Source: Rhodococcus sp. OK519 (lineage in GTDB: Bacteria > Actinomycetota > Actinomycetes > Mycobacteriales > Mycobacteriaceae). Taken from it: 64,000 bases of DNA. This document shows, piece by piece, positions 1-8,591 of the stretch (within the stretch, counting starts at the first letter, position 1; every line of letters starts with the position of its first letter). The stretch covers positions 186,001 to 250,000 of the forward strand of contig NZ_QAOW01000008.1 in the NCBI RefSeq assembly GCF_003051005.1. Direction: 5' to 3'. A program made the position numbers and the translations under genes. A model generated the notes under the pieces. The model had not been told where the DNA came from. It was given only the letters and a program-made list of their open reading frames with translations, and searched no databases.

Positions 1-567
1 GGCGTCGAACGTGAGGAGCCGCCGGGCCACCCCGGACTCGGCCATACCCCAGGCCCCGACCCCGAACGACAAGAGCATCGCGATCACCAACCCCGCCAGC
101 GCCAGTCCCCAAGCACCCGAACTTGTTTCGATGGTCCAGGATCCGAGTTCGAAGTAGTCGTCGCGGACGACGACAGGCGCGGCGAGCAGAATGCCGACGA
201 CGGCGACGCCGAAGACCGCGAGGAGTCCGGCGAGACCGCCGGAGATGGCTGCAACCAGGACGTAGGCGACGTGCCGGGCAGTGGGCAGCCGCTGTTCGTC
301 CGCGGACGCCCGCACGTCGGATTCCACGCGCATCGCAAGGGCCGGGTCGATCAGCCGCAACCGTGCACAGTGCGCACGCAGCATCGGTTCCCACAGCGCC
401 GTCCGCAGTCGACGCGTGAGCCCCAGCAGCAGGATCGGGACGACGCCGATCACGGCGACACACGAGAGGACACCGGCGACGACGAGGCACGTGAGAGAGC
501 GCCACGGCCACTGGGTGACGAGGTACCGGGGGCCGGACCGCACGGCCTCCGACACACTCCCCGTCAC
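1..567 (-). CDS. Membrane sensor protein, probable sensor histidine kinase N-terminus (partial)
   Basis: The open frame runs off the left edge; 189 codons are visible. It starts with GTG, whose bases overlap the TGA of the CPBP gene (GTGA), so the two are translationally coupled. The visible part has two hydrophobic hairpins (about residues 28-50 and 95-125) separated by a basic stretch with a conserved-looking 'RLRLIDP' segment, then another membrane pair from about 150. This layout matches the putative-sensor domain (PF13796 type) found ahead of actinobacterial histidine kinases, usually followed by HisKA_3 and HATPase domains. Those domains would lie outside the window, so the kinase call is inference; a plain membrane protein is the alternative. 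Confidence 0.5.
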   Translation of the reverse strand, partial: MTGSVSEAVRSGPRYLVTQWPWRSLTCLVVAGVLSCVAVIGVVPILLLGLTRRLRTALWEPMLRAHCARLRLIDPALAMRVESDVRASADEQRLPTARHVAYVLVAAISGGLAGLLAVFGVAVVGILLAAPVVVRDDYFELGSWTIETSSGAWGLALAGLVIAMLLSFGVGAWGMAESGVARRLLTFDA

Positions 568-1436
568 AGCTCCACCCCCGGCTTCCGGCGCTCACGCATC
601 ATCGACGCCCCGACGATGCAGGCGACGACCGGAACGTAGGCAGCGCACATGAGGAGAGTAACGGCACTCGCGTGACCGCCCGAGCCGACGAGACGCTCGA
701 GACCCACTGCCACCACGAGGTTGCTGCCGCCGTGCAGGATCGCGGACGGCCACACCGATCCGCTACGGCTCCACAGCCAACCGATCACGAACTCCAGCAG
801 CACCGACAGCGGAATCCACAGCAGCATCGCGATCACGGCGTCGGTTGCCGTACCCCCGGCGCCGAAGTACCCCACCCAGGGCAACGGCCAGTGCCACACA
901 CCCCAGATCAACCCGGTCGCGAAGGTGGTTGCAACCGGCCTGCCCGGCACGAGCCGATCCCTCAGGTACGCGGTCCAACCGAATTCCTCTCCCCAGAACA
1001 CGGGCGCGGCCGCCACCGGCACGACCAGTGCGAACGCCACGAAGGCCAGATCGTCTCCACCGAACCGCCACCCGGCGACGTCCCACACCCCCGTTGCCGC
1101 CGCCAGCGCCGACGCGATCCCGAGAAGCCCGATCGGCAGCAGCGCGGCGATCACGTAGGAGGACCACGCGGCGGAGACTCGCGGCCTCAGCCCCGCGTCG
1201 GCGAACCCCTCGCGAGTGATCCAGCGGCGCGTGACGATCGCGGCGAGAGCGGGCACGAAGGCAGCGGTGAGCAACTGGACGATCGGGTCGTCGAGCGAGG
1301 ACCCGGCCGTCCACACGATCGCCCACGGTATCCAGGACGCCCCGAAGGCGAGGACGAGGAACCAGACGATTCCGCGGCGGCGCAGCGACTCGTCGCGGGC
1401 GGTTACCGGCTCGGGAACAGATGGCGCAGTAGTCAT
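564..1436 (-). CDS. CPBP-family intramembrane metalloprotease
   Basis: This 290-residue polytopic membrane protein belongs to the CPBP (CAAX protease and bacteriocin-processing) family. The first family motif is seen as GEEFGWTAYL (Glu150-Glu151) and the second as GLIWGVWHWPL near residue 180, with the zinc/catalytic histidine. The usual arginine of the EExxxR motif is threonine here. The ATG directly abuts a GGAGGT ribosome-binding sequence, an unusually short spacing, and there is no better start inside. It forms an operon with the downstream sensor protein (4-base overlap). Family members process prenylated proteins or bacteriocins or act in immunity; the substrate cannot be told from sequence. 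Confidence 0.8.
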   Translation of the reverse strand: MTTAPSVPEPVTARDESLRRRGIVWFLVLAFGASWIPWAIVWTAGSSLDDPIVQLLTAAFVPALAAIVTRRWITREGFADAGLRPRVSAAWSSYVIAALLPIGLLGIASALAAATGVWDVAGWRFGGDDLAFVAFALVVPVAAAPVFWGEEFGWTAYLRDRLVPGRPVATTFATGLIWGVWHWPLPWVGYFGAGGTATDAVIAMLLWIPLSVLLEFVIGWLWSRSGSVWPSAILHGGSNLVVAVGLERLVGSGGHASAVTLLMCAAYVPVVACIVGASMMRERRKPGVEL

Positions 1437-1491
1437 ACCTCCACTTCACGGCGACGAACACCGAAATGCTGTAGCCCACGAGACCGTCTCG

Positions 1492-1511
1492 AGGTAGCGC
1501 ACGCGCTACCT
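1492..1511. promoter_or_regulatory. 20-bp perfect palindrome, probable operator
   Basis: The sequence AGGTAGCGC-AC-GCGCTACCT is a perfect dyad with 9-bp arms. It lies 56 bases upstream of the CPBP start and overlaps the TAG stop of the neighbouring SRPBCC gene. Symmetry and position suit an operator for the CPBP/sensor operon. It could instead act as a short terminator stem for the SRPBCC gene, although no T-run follows. Confidence 0.45.
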
Positions 1512-1965
1512 AAACGCCGAAGCGGCGGCGCAACCGCCGGTGTCGGTGGGCGAACAAGCCGCGCACCACGACCCCCAGGACGGGCGTCAGGAACGGCAGT
1601 CGAGCTTCGAGAGTGACACGATCGCGCACCACGGTGCGGCCGGCACCGGCGGGAGTCAGGCTCCGCTCGTGCTCCCAGCGCCGCATGGTCAACATCGTCG
1701 ATCTCTCGTGGAAGCGCTGCCCCGGAACCAATTCCGCGATGGTGAGCGCGTCGTACTCGAAGGGCAGGACACCGAACAGACGCAACCACGCTCGGCCCAG
1801 CGGGACGCCGATCGGCACGGTCGCGATGGTGACGGGCCCGAGTCGACGGGGAATGCTCATCGTCATCCAGGGACGCAACTCGTCGTTGATGCCCTCGGGA
1901 GTCACCACGCGCGCCCACACACGATCGGCGGACGCCGCGACGACCGACTCCCTCTCGATGATCAT
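1510..1965 (-). CDS. SRPBCC-family protein
   Basis: A 151-residue protein with the START/SRPBCC pattern: an N-terminal beta strand 'IIERESVVAASADRVWARV', a central 'VPGQRFHERS' strand region, a 'WEHERSLTP' segment, and a C-terminal helix ending in a very basic tail. Such proteins form a hydrophobic pocket for lipids or aromatics; the ligand is unknown. The start chosen is the ATG where homology-like sequence begins; another ATG a few codons upstream is possible. It is transcribed toward the CPBP operon. Confidence 0.6.
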   Translation of the reverse strand: MIIERESVVAASADRVWARVVTPEGINDELRPWMTMSIPRRLGPVTIATVPIGVPLGRAWLRLFGVLPFEYDALTIAELVPGQRFHERSTMLTMRRWEHERSLTPAGAGRTVVRDRVTLEARLPFLTPVLGVVVRGLFAHRHRRLRRRFGV

Positions 1966-2205
1966 GCCCTCATGATGCCCCACCGTGCGAGTCCGAACCG
2001 ACGCCTCCGGCGACGCCTGACAGCGTCCGCGACGGCCCGGTTTCTCGGTACCATCGGTAACGGACTCACCGCTGCGGGACACCGGGGCGGCGCCCCTCGT
2101 CCAGGGAGATGATCCGCGTGGATCGATCGTCGGTGCCGACTGAGATCTCGACGCGCGCCACGGTGCCGCGGCTGGAAAGACTCCGCAGTCCGGAAGGAGC
2201 AGCAC

Positions 2206-2973
2206 ATGAACTCCGAAGTCCCCCAACCACCGCCGGATCCCGCTGACTTCGACGCCCTCTATCGGGGCGATTTCGACGCCCTCAGCCGGAATCGGCAGCC
2301 GCCCGGTACCGAGCAGCTTCCCGGCTTCCGATTCGACCGGGTTCCCTGGGACATCGGGGAGGCGCAACCGGTGGTGCGCGCACTCGAGGCCGACGGCCAG
2401 ATCTCCGACGAGGTTCTCGATATCGGCTGCGGCCCAGGAGAAAACGCGATATTTCTCGCAGACCGCGGATACCGGGTGTGCGGCCTCGACGCCGCACCCG
2501 CTGCGATCGACATCGCGCGCGGTCGCGCACGGCAGCGTGGACTGGACGAACGGGTGGAGTTCGCGGTAGCCGACGCCACCGACCTGAGCGACTATGCCGA
2601 CCGGTTCACCACCGTCGTGGACAGCGCCCTCTATCACTGTTTCCCCGAGGAGCAGCGCCTCCGGTACGTCACCTCGCTGCACGGCGCCTGTCGTCCGGCG
2701 GCCCGACTGCATCTGGTGTGCTTCTCCGACCGGGTACCGGACGACTTCCCCGGCCCCTTCCGCATCAGCGAGGCTGACGTACGGGACACCCTCACCGAGG
2801 CAGGGTGGGACATTCACCGACTGGAGAGATCCACCTACACGACCGCAATGACCCGCGCCGATATGGAGAACCAGGACTCTGCGCCGCTGGCTGCCGCGGC
2901 GGCCGGACTCGACCACGACGACCGCGGTCGCCTCCTCGCCCCGGCGTGGCTGCTGACAGCCGAACGTCGTTGA
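2206..2973 (+). CDS. Class I SAM-dependent methyltransferase
   Basis: This 255-residue protein has the Rossmann methyltransferase fold. Motif I reads VLDIGCGPGENA near residue 70, followed by the acidic 'GLDAAPAAID' strand and 'VVDSALYHCF', which resembles motif IV of small-molecule methyltransferases. A good ribosome-binding site (GGAAGGAG) precedes the ATG. It ends only 5 bases before the MTHFR gene, suggesting co-transcription. The acceptor substrate is unknown. Confidence 0.75.
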   Translation: MNSEVPQPPPDPADFDALYRGDFDALSRNRQPPGTEQLPGFRFDRVPWDIGEAQPVVRALEADGQISDEVLDIGCGPGENAIFLADRGYRVCGLDAAPAAIDIARGRARQRGLDERVEFAVADATDLSDYADRFTTVVDSALYHCFPEEQRLRYVTSLHGACRPAARLHLVCFSDRVPDDFPGPFRISEADVRDTLTEAGWDIHRLERSTYTTAMTRADMENQDSAPLAAAAAGLDHDDRGRLLAPAWLLTAERR

Positions 2974-2978
2974 GCGCC

Positions 2979-3878
2979 ATGCGCACCGTGGCGCTGGAGT
3001 TGGTGCCACCTGAAATCGAGTGCGGCGAGACCGACGCCGCACGGACATCCACGGCTGCGGCCGAACACTGCGACCGACACGGGCTGACCGACCGGATCGG
3101 CCATGTCATGATCCCGGGCATCGTCCCGGAGGATGCGAACAGACCGGTCGCGCTCGCACCGAGACTGGACGCTCTCGACTTCTGGGAGGTCGTCCGGGAG
3201 TCGTTTCACGGCGTGTCGGGTCTCTGCGCGCAGGTGACCGTGTTCGACGACGAGCAGCACCTGTCCGAGCGGGTGCGCCGCCTGCGGGCCGCCGGTATCG
3301 ACGGCATCACGTTCGTCGGAAAACCGCACGGTGTGCCGGCCGCCGACGCGGCGGGAATCACGCCGGAGGATGCGGTCGCGATGTTCCGGGACGCGGTACC
3401 GCACCGGGGCATCGTCCTCATCCCCACTCGCCGAGGTGAGCTCGACCGATTCGCCGGAAAGTGCGAGCGGGGAGCGACGTTCGCGCTGACGCAGTTGCTG
3501 TACTCCGATCGGATCGTGAACTTTCTCCGCTCGTTCGCTGCCCGGACCGACCACCGTCCGGAGATCCTGCTGTCGTTCGGCTTCGTTCCGGGTATCGAGG
3601 CGCGGACCCGGCTGATCGACTGGCTCGTCCACGACGACGGCAACGACGACGTTGCGCAGGAGCAGGCGTTCGTCGCGCACCTCGCGGCGAGCTCACCTCG
3701 GCAGCGCCGCGGCGCCCTCGTAGACCTGTACCGGCGAATCGTCGACGGCGTCGGCGAACTCGGCTTTCCGATGAGCGTGAATCTGGAATCGCCGTACGGA
3801 CTTTCGGACGGTGCGTGCGAGACCTTCGCCGCGATGCTCGACTACTGGTCACCGCGTCCCGCGACGGCGACGTCGTGA
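2979..3878 (+). CDS. Mycobacterial-type methylenetetrahydrofolate reductase
   Basis: A 299-residue protein strongly resembling mycobacterial Rv2172c-type reductases, which lack similarity in length and sequence to classical MetF but reduce 5,10-methylene-THF to 5-methyl-THF for methionine synthesis. Recognisable segments are 'VALELVPP' at the start, 'HVMIPGI' near residue 45, 'LDFWE', 'GVSGLCAQVT', 'VLIPTRRGE', 'TQLLYSD' and 'EILLSFGFVPGIE'. The ORF stays open upstream, but the ATG five bases after the methyltransferase stop matches the family start and length. The next gene starts in its stop codon (GTGA). Similarity is recalled, not computed. Confidence 0.75.
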   Translation: MRTVALELVPPEIECGETDAARTSTAAAEHCDRHGLTDRIGHVMIPGIVPEDANRPVALAPRLDALDFWEVVRESFHGVSGLCAQVTVFDDEQHLSERVRRLRAAGIDGITFVGKPHGVPAADAAGITPEDAVAMFRDAVPHRGIVLIPTRRGELDRFAGKCERGATFALTQLLYSDRIVNFLRSFAARTDHRPEILLSFGFVPGIEARTRLIDWLVHDDGNDDVAQEQAFVAHLAASSPRQRRGALVDLYRRIVDGVGELGFPMSVNLESPYGLSDGACETFAAMLDYWSPRPATATS

Positions 3879-4177
3879 GTAGTGACAGGCTCGACCTCGG
3901 GGACGCCCGTGCGCATCTGGCGTCGCAGCCGTTCAGTGTGCTGCTGGGCGCGCGACTCGTCTCCTTCGACGAGCACGGCGCCGTCCTCGAGGTAGATGCT
4001 CGACCGGACCTGCTGCAACAGAACGGCTTCTTCCACGGCGGTGTGTTGTCCTTTGCCGCCGACAACTGTCTCACCTACGCGGCCGGCACGGTGCTCGGCC
4101 CCGGGGTCCTCACCGGCGGGATGACCATCGAGTACATGCGACCCGCGCAGGGCACCGTGCTTCCCGTGGCTCCCTGA
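3875..4177 (+). pseudogene. PaaI-like hotdog thioesterase, C-terminally truncated
   Basis: The 100 residues begin at a GTG overlapping the MTHFR stop. They show the hotdog-fold core of PaaI/YdiI thioesterases: 'RPDLLQQNGFFHGGVL' with the catalytic-loop His-Gly-Gly near residues 50-53 and 'GMTIEYMRPAQG' near 85. Family members run about 130-145 residues; here a stop comes directly after the MRPAQG strand, so the last two or three beta strands are missing and I found no continuation in another frame before the next gene at 4317. The protein probably cannot fold as the usual dimer. It may be a pseudogene or a sequence error. Confidence 0.6.
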
Positions 4178-4316
4178 ACCGGATCTCCCCCGGCAGCAAC
4201 ACTGATCAGCGCGTGTTTCCCGAGGAAACGTGGCGCTGGACGGCCCGCGCGATGATTTTTCCCCGATCGACGAGTCCATACCCGCGAGACCGTGAACGAC
4301 AACAAGGAGCGAACCC

Positions 4317-4931
4317 ATGCGCATCGTGGTCAGCGAGTTCATCAGCCTGGACGGCGTCGTGCAGGCGCCCGGCGGCCCCGACGAGGACACCGACGGCGGT
4401 TTCGCCCACGGGGGCTGGTCGCACCCGTTCTTCGATCCCGAGGTGGTGGGCGGGGCCTTCGCCGACGTGCTCGGCAAGGCCGACGCGCTGCTGTTCGGAC
4501 GCCGTACGTGGCAGACGATGGCCGCCGCCTGGCCCGACCGCGCCGGTGACCCGTTCGCCGACCGGATGAACTCCATCCCGAAGTACGTGGTGTCGACGAC
4601 CCTCACCGACGAGCAGTTGAACTGGAACAACACCACCCGCATCCCGGGCGGCGACGCCGTGGCCGCGCTCCGGAAGCTCCGCGATGCCGACGGCGACGCC
4701 CACGGCGGCGATCTGGTGGTGATGGGCAGCCCCACGCTGGTGCGAACCCTGTTGAGCGAGAACCTGGTCGACGAACTCCGGCTCATGCACATGCCGGTGG
4801 TCCTCGGTGGCGGCAAGACGATCTTCCCCGACGACGGTGGCCTGCGTGCGTTCGAACTGGTCTCCGCGACCACCGGAAGCGCGGGCACCCAGGTGTGCAC
4901 CTACCGCGCCCGCACCCCCGAAGGTCAGTAG
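4317..4931 (+). CDS. Dihydrofolate reductase-family protein (RibD C-terminal-like)
   Basis: A 204-residue protein opening with 'MRIVVSEFISLDGVVQAPGGPDED', the hallmark start of actinobacterial DHFR/RibD-C fold proteins. Typical later segments are 'LLFGRRTWQTM', 'KYVVSTTL', 'DLVVMGSPTLVRTLL' and 'LMHMPVVLGGGKTIF'. It likely binds NADPH and reduces a pterin-like or other small substrate, but it is not the essential folate DHFR. AAGGAGC lies 9 bases before the ATG. Its 3' end overlaps the convergent dehydrogenase gene by 7 bases. Confidence 0.8.
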   Translation: MRIVVSEFISLDGVVQAPGGPDEDTDGGFAHGGWSHPFFDPEVVGGAFADVLGKADALLFGRRTWQTMAAAWPDRAGDPFADRMNSIPKYVVSTTLTDEQLNWNNTTRIPGGDAVAALRKLRDADGDAHGGDLVVMGSPTLVRTLLSENLVDELRLMHMPVVLGGGKTIFPDDGGLRAFELVSATTGSAGTQVCTYRARTPEGQ

Positions 4932-5854
4932 CCCGCCGCCGGATCGATCCGCGCCGCCAGCTCCTCACCCGCGACGAAGCGCCGCACGTTCTCGGCGACG
5001 TGGTCGGCGAACGCGCTCAACCGCACCGACGGCGGGTTGGAGTCGTGCGGGGTGATGATCGCGTTCGGCAGCGTCCACAGCGGGTGACCGTCGGGCAGCG
5101 GCTCGGGATCGGTGACGTCGAGCCCCACTCCCCCGATCCTGTTGTCACGCAAGGCGTCCACCACTGCGTCGGTGTCGACTAGCGGGCCACGCGCCACGTT
5201 GATCACCCACGACCGGGGACCGAGCTTCGCCAGCTGCGGTGCACCGACGAGGTGTTGGGTGTCGGACGTCGACGGGGCCGCGATCACGACGTGGTCGACG
5301 CGTCCGAACACCTCGTCCACCCGGTCCGCGGTCACGACCTCGTCGGCGCCGGGGACCTCGCGGCCGGAGCGGTTCACCGCGATCACCGTCGCTCCCACCG
5401 CGGTGAGCATCGGGATCATGGTCCGGCCGATGCCGCCCGCACCGATGATCGCGACGCGGGCCCCGCGCAGGGTGCCTACCTTGTCGAAGAACTCCTTCTG
5501 ACGCCACGTGGTGGCCGCGAGGTGCTCGGGCAGCGCCCGCACACCCGCCAACAACAGCGCGAAGGCGTGCTCCGCGACGCTCGCCGAGAAGGCGCCCGCC
5601 GCCGAGGTCCACAGGAGGTCGGGGTGCCGCTGGATCACCCCGGCGTCGAACCAGTGCTCGACACCGGCCGAATGCAGCTGCACCCAGCGGATCGACGCGG
5701 GCAGCTCGCCCGGGAACCGGGTCGTGTCGTCGCCCGCCCACACCAGCGCCTCAGCCTCCGCGAGGTCGACGATTCGGCCGCCGCCGCGGGCGACGGCGTC
5801 TGCCAGCAGCTCGTCGGGCTCGGGTCCCAACGCGATGGGAATCGATGTCGTCAC
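4925..5854 (-). CDS. D-isomer-specific 2-hydroxyacid dehydrogenase
   Basis: This 309-residue cytosolic oxidoreductase has the NAD-binding motif GAGGIGRTM near residue 137 and the catalytic arrangement of the family: arginine in 'NVARGPLVDTD', glutamate in 'DVTDPEPLPDGHPLW' and histidine in 'IITPHDSN'. Members interconvert 2-keto and 2-hydroxy acids with NAD(P). The shortened N-terminal domain ('VQLHSAGVEHW') resembles GhrA/GyaR-like hydroxypyruvate/glyoxylate reductases of actinobacteria; the true substrate is not evident. It is transcribed alone, divergently from the CNNM genes. Confidence 0.8.
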   Translation of the reverse strand: MTTSIPIALGPEPDELLADAVARGGGRIVDLAEAEALVWAGDDTTRFPGELPASIRWVQLHSAGVEHWFDAGVIQRHPDLLWTSAAGAFSASVAEHAFALLLAGVRALPEHLAATTWRQKEFFDKVGTLRGARVAIIGAGGIGRTMIPMLTAVGATVIAVNRSGREVPGADEVVTADRVDEVFGRVDHVVIAAPSTSDTQHLVGAPQLAKLGPRSWVINVARGPLVDTDAVVDALRDNRIGGVGLDVTDPEPLPDGHPLWTLPNAIITPHDSNPPSVRLSAFADHVAENVRRFVAGEELAARIDPAAGY

Positions 5855-5994
5855 GGGCTCTCCTCACACGGCACGGTCCAGGTGTCGGGACCGCTGTTCG
5901 CGCAGTCGCTCACATCGGGACCCGACTCCGGAACCATACCGATGGGCGATTCGTCCTATTTTCGTAGGAAGTTCCGACCGACAGAAAGAAGGCC

Positions 5995-6084
5995 ATGAGA
6001 CGCAGGCCGCGTAAACCTCGAAGACCCGTCGACCAACGTGTGATCATGACTGACACCCCGGCTGTGGAGGTGGCGTCGTGCTGA
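5995..6084 (+). CDS. Proline/arginine-rich leader mini-ORF ahead of the CNNM operon
   Basis: A 29-codon ORF begins at an ATG preceded by AGAAAGAAGG and starts MRRRPRKPRRPVDQ. Its stop lies inside the first codons of the CNNM gene, so translation of the two is linked. Pro/Arg-rich leaders regulate some magnesium-transport genes (MgtL in enterics), and CNNM/CorC proteins belong to magnesium homeostasis, so a regulatory leader is plausible. It could also be a chance ORF in a 220-bp promoter region; no coding-bias test is possible on 29 codons. Confidence 0.3.
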   Translation: MRRRPRKPRRPVDQRVIMTDTPAVEVASC

Positions 6085-7448
6085 CCCTGCTCGGAATCGT
6101 CGCCGGTGTCGCCGTCGTCCTGGCGATCACCACGCTGACCGGCTACTTCGTGGCCCAGGAGTTCGCCTACATGGCGGTGGACCGGTCCCGGCTCAAGGCG
6201 CGCGCCGAATCCGGCGACGCCGCCGCCGTCCGCGCCCTGGGCGTCACCCGCCGCACCTCGTTCATGCTCTCCGGAGCCCAACTCGGCATCACCGTCACCG
6301 GCCTGCTGGTCGGTTACGTCGCCGAACCGCTCATCGGCCGCGGCCTCGGCGAACTGATGGGCGGCATCGGAATCCCGACAGGTGTCGGAATCGCCGTCGG
6401 CGCGATCCTCGCGGTGCTGTTCTCCACCGCCGTGCAGATGGTCTTCGGCGAGTTGTTCCCGAAGAACCTCGCCATCGCCCGGCCCGAACCCGTCGCTCGG
6501 CGCCTCGCGCTGTCCACGACGCTCTACCTCAAGCTGTTCGGCTGGCTGATCTGGCTGTTCGATCAGTCGTCGAACCTGTTGCTGCGCGCGCTCAAGATCG
6601 AACCCGTGCACGACGTCGAACACTCGGCGACACCCCGCGACCTCGAGCACATCGTCGCCGAGTCGCGTGACGCCGGCGAGCTGCCGCGTGAGCTGTCGAC
6701 GCTGCTCGACCGCATCCTCGACTTCCCGACCCGCACCGCCGAGCACGCCATGATCCCGCGGGCGCGGGTCGACGTCGTTCGCGCGGGCGAACCGATCGGC
6801 GACGTCGTGGCGCGGATGGGCGCCGGGCACACCCGCTACCCCGTCGTCGGCGCCAGCAGCGACGACCTGCGCGGCGTCATCCACCTGCACGACCTTCTCG
6901 GCGCGGATCCGGTCGGCACCGCCGCCGACCACACCCGGCCGGCGGTGATCGTGCCGGCGACGCTGCCGCTGCCCGACGTCCTCGCCCAGCTGACCGCCGC
7001 GAAGGACGAGATGGCGCTGGTGATCGACGAGTACGGCGGCTTCGCCGGCGTCGTCACCGTCGAGGACATGGCAGAGGAACTGGTCGGCGAGATCGCCGAC
7101 GAACACGACCCCGACCACGAGGAGACCGAGGTGGTCGCCGTCGACGGCGGCTGGCTGATCCCCGGCGGCGTGCACGTCGACGAGGTCGCCCGCGTGCTCG
7201 ACGAGCACCTGCCCGAGGACGACGACTACGAGACGTTCGCGGGCCTCGTGATCGCCGAGTTCGGGGGACTCCCCCGGGTGGGCGACACCGTGACCGTCCA
7301 GCTTCCGGCCGACCCTGCCGACCTCGTCGCCGACGAGCCACCACCGCCGACCTACCTGGACGTGGAGGTGCGCGCGGTCGACAAGCACGTGCCGTCGGCG
7401 CTGTTCGTGACCGTCCGCACCGACCGGAAGGACGCCGTCGATGAGTAA
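6078..7448 (+). CDS. CNNM/CorC-family membrane protein with CBS pair (first of two)
   Basis: This 456-residue protein has an N-terminal DUF21/CNNM transmembrane domain (about residues 1-200; 'SGAQLGITVTGLLVGY', 'GELFPKNLAIARPEP'), then a CBS pair (about 205-335, beginning 'ARVDVVRAGEPIGD' and ending 'ALVIDEYGGFAGVVTVEDMAEELVG'), and a C-terminal CorC_HlyC domain ('VDGGWLIPGGVHVDEV'). The family, often annotated hemolysin-like, acts in Mg2+/Co2+ export or sensing, with the CBS pair binding nucleotide. The GTG start is preceded by GGAGGTGG. Its 3' end overlaps the second CNNM gene by 8 bases. Confidence 0.85.
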   Translation: MLTLLGIVAGVAVVLAITTLTGYFVAQEFAYMAVDRSRLKARAESGDAAAVRALGVTRRTSFMLSGAQLGITVTGLLVGYVAEPLIGRGLGELMGGIGIPTGVGIAVGAILAVLFSTAVQMVFGELFPKNLAIARPEPVARRLALSTTLYLKLFGWLIWLFDQSSNLLLRALKIEPVHDVEHSATPRDLEHIVAESRDAGELPRELSTLLDRILDFPTRTAEHAMIPRARVDVVRAGEPIGDVVARMGAGHTRYPVVGASSDDLRGVIHLHDLLGADPVGTAADHTRPAVIVPATLPLPDVLAQLTAAKDEMALVIDEYGGFAGVVTVEDMAEELVGEIADEHDPDHEETEVVAVDGGWLIPGGVHVDEVARVLDEHLPEDDDYETFAGLVIAEFGGLPRVGDTVTVQLPADPADLVADEPPPPTYLDVEVRAVDKHVPSALFVTVRTDRKDAVDE

Positions 7449-8457
7449 CCCCTGGATCGTCCTCGCCGTCACCGTCGTACTGATCGCCGCGAGCGCCTTC
7501 TTCGTCGCGGTCGAGTTCGCCCTCATCGCCGCGCGCCGACACCGCCTCGAGGACGCGGCTCCGAACAGCCGTTCGGCCCGCGCCGCACTGCGCAGCGCGT
7601 CCGAACTGTCGGTGCTCCTCGCGGGCTCGCAGCTGGGCATCACCGTCTGCACCCTCGCGCTGGGCGCCGTGACGAAACCTGCTGTGCACCACTGGCTCAC
7701 CCCCGCCTTCGCGGACTGGGGCGCGCCGCTGTGGCTGGCCGACGTCGCCGGATTCGTGCTCGCACTGATCATCGTGACGTTCCTGCACCTGGTGGTCGGC
7801 GAGATGGCGCCGAAGTCGTGGGCGATCGCCCACCCGGAGAGGTCCGCGACGATGCTCGCGATCCCGATGCGTGGATTCATGTGGCTCACACGGCCGCTGA
7901 TCGTGGCCCTCAACCGAGTCGCGAACTGGTGCCTGGCAAAGGTGGGCGTGCAGGCTGTGGATCAGGTGGCGTCCGGCCAGGACCCCGAGGCGCTGCGGCA
8001 CCTCGTCGAGCACTCGGCGACCGTCGGCACCCTCGACGAGCGCTACCACGGGCACCTCACCAGCGCGCTGGAACTCGAGTCGCTCACCGTCGGCGACATC
8101 GTCCGACCCAATGACCGACCGAGCAGCGTCGACGCCGACGCACCCGTCGAGCGAATCCGCGAGACCGCCGACGCCAGCGGGCACCTACGCCTGCTGGTCC
8201 GCAACGGCGACGACGTCGAGGGCGTCCTGCACGTCCGCGACAGCATCGGATCCGGGCCCGACGTCCGTGCCCGCGACCTGATGCGTGACGTGCTCACCCT
8301 GCAGGCGGCGACCCCCGTCTACGAAGCGCTCGCGACCATGCGGAACACCCGCAGCCACATCGCGATCGTCCGCGACGACGCCGGGCAGCTGATCGGGTTG
8401 ATCACCCTCGCCGACGTCCTGGCGCGGCTGATGCCCATCACGGGCGCCGCGGCCTGA
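7441..8457 (+). CDS. CNNM/CorC-family membrane protein (second of two)
   Basis: A 338-residue paralogue of the gene before it: DUF21/CNNM membrane domain ('AGSQLGITVCTLALG', 'LVVGEMAPKSWAIAHPER') followed by a CBS pair ending 'SHIAIVRDDAGQLIGLITLADVLARLMP'. It lacks the C-terminal CorC_HlyC domain of its partner. Tandem long/short CNNM pairs are common in actinobacteria and may form a heteromeric transporter. It starts at an ATG eight bases inside the upstream gene and is followed by a strong terminator. Confidence 0.85.
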   Translation: MSNPWIVLAVTVVLIAASAFFVAVEFALIAARRHRLEDAAPNSRSARAALRSASELSVLLAGSQLGITVCTLALGAVTKPAVHHWLTPAFADWGAPLWLADVAGFVLALIIVTFLHLVVGEMAPKSWAIAHPERSATMLAIPMRGFMWLTRPLIVALNRVANWCLAKVGVQAVDQVASGQDPEALRHLVEHSATVGTLDERYHGHLTSALELESLTVGDIVRPNDRPSSVDADAPVERIRETADASGHLRLLVRNGDDVEGVLHVRDSIGSGPDVRARDLMRDVLTLQAATPVYEALATMRNTRSHIAIVRDDAGQLIGLITLADVLARLMPITGAAA

Positions 8458-8462
8458 TCGAC

Positions 8463-8506
8463 GGACGCGGCGGAACCGGGAGTGACGCCCGGTCCCGCCG
8501 ACGTCC
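8463..8506 (+). terminator. Stem-loop terminator after the CNNM pair
   Basis: A long imperfect GC-rich hairpin begins 5 bases after the stop: GGACGcGGCGGaACCGGG pairs with CCCGGTcCCGCCgaCGTCC across a 7-base loop. No pronounced T-tract follows, as is usual in actinobacteria. Confidence 0.6.
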
Positions 8507-8591
8507 ACTCCTCCGGTGCGTACTTGGCGACGCACTTCCGCTCCGGTGATCCCGAGGTTTCCGCCCGCAGATCTCGGGGTACTCCCTCCGC

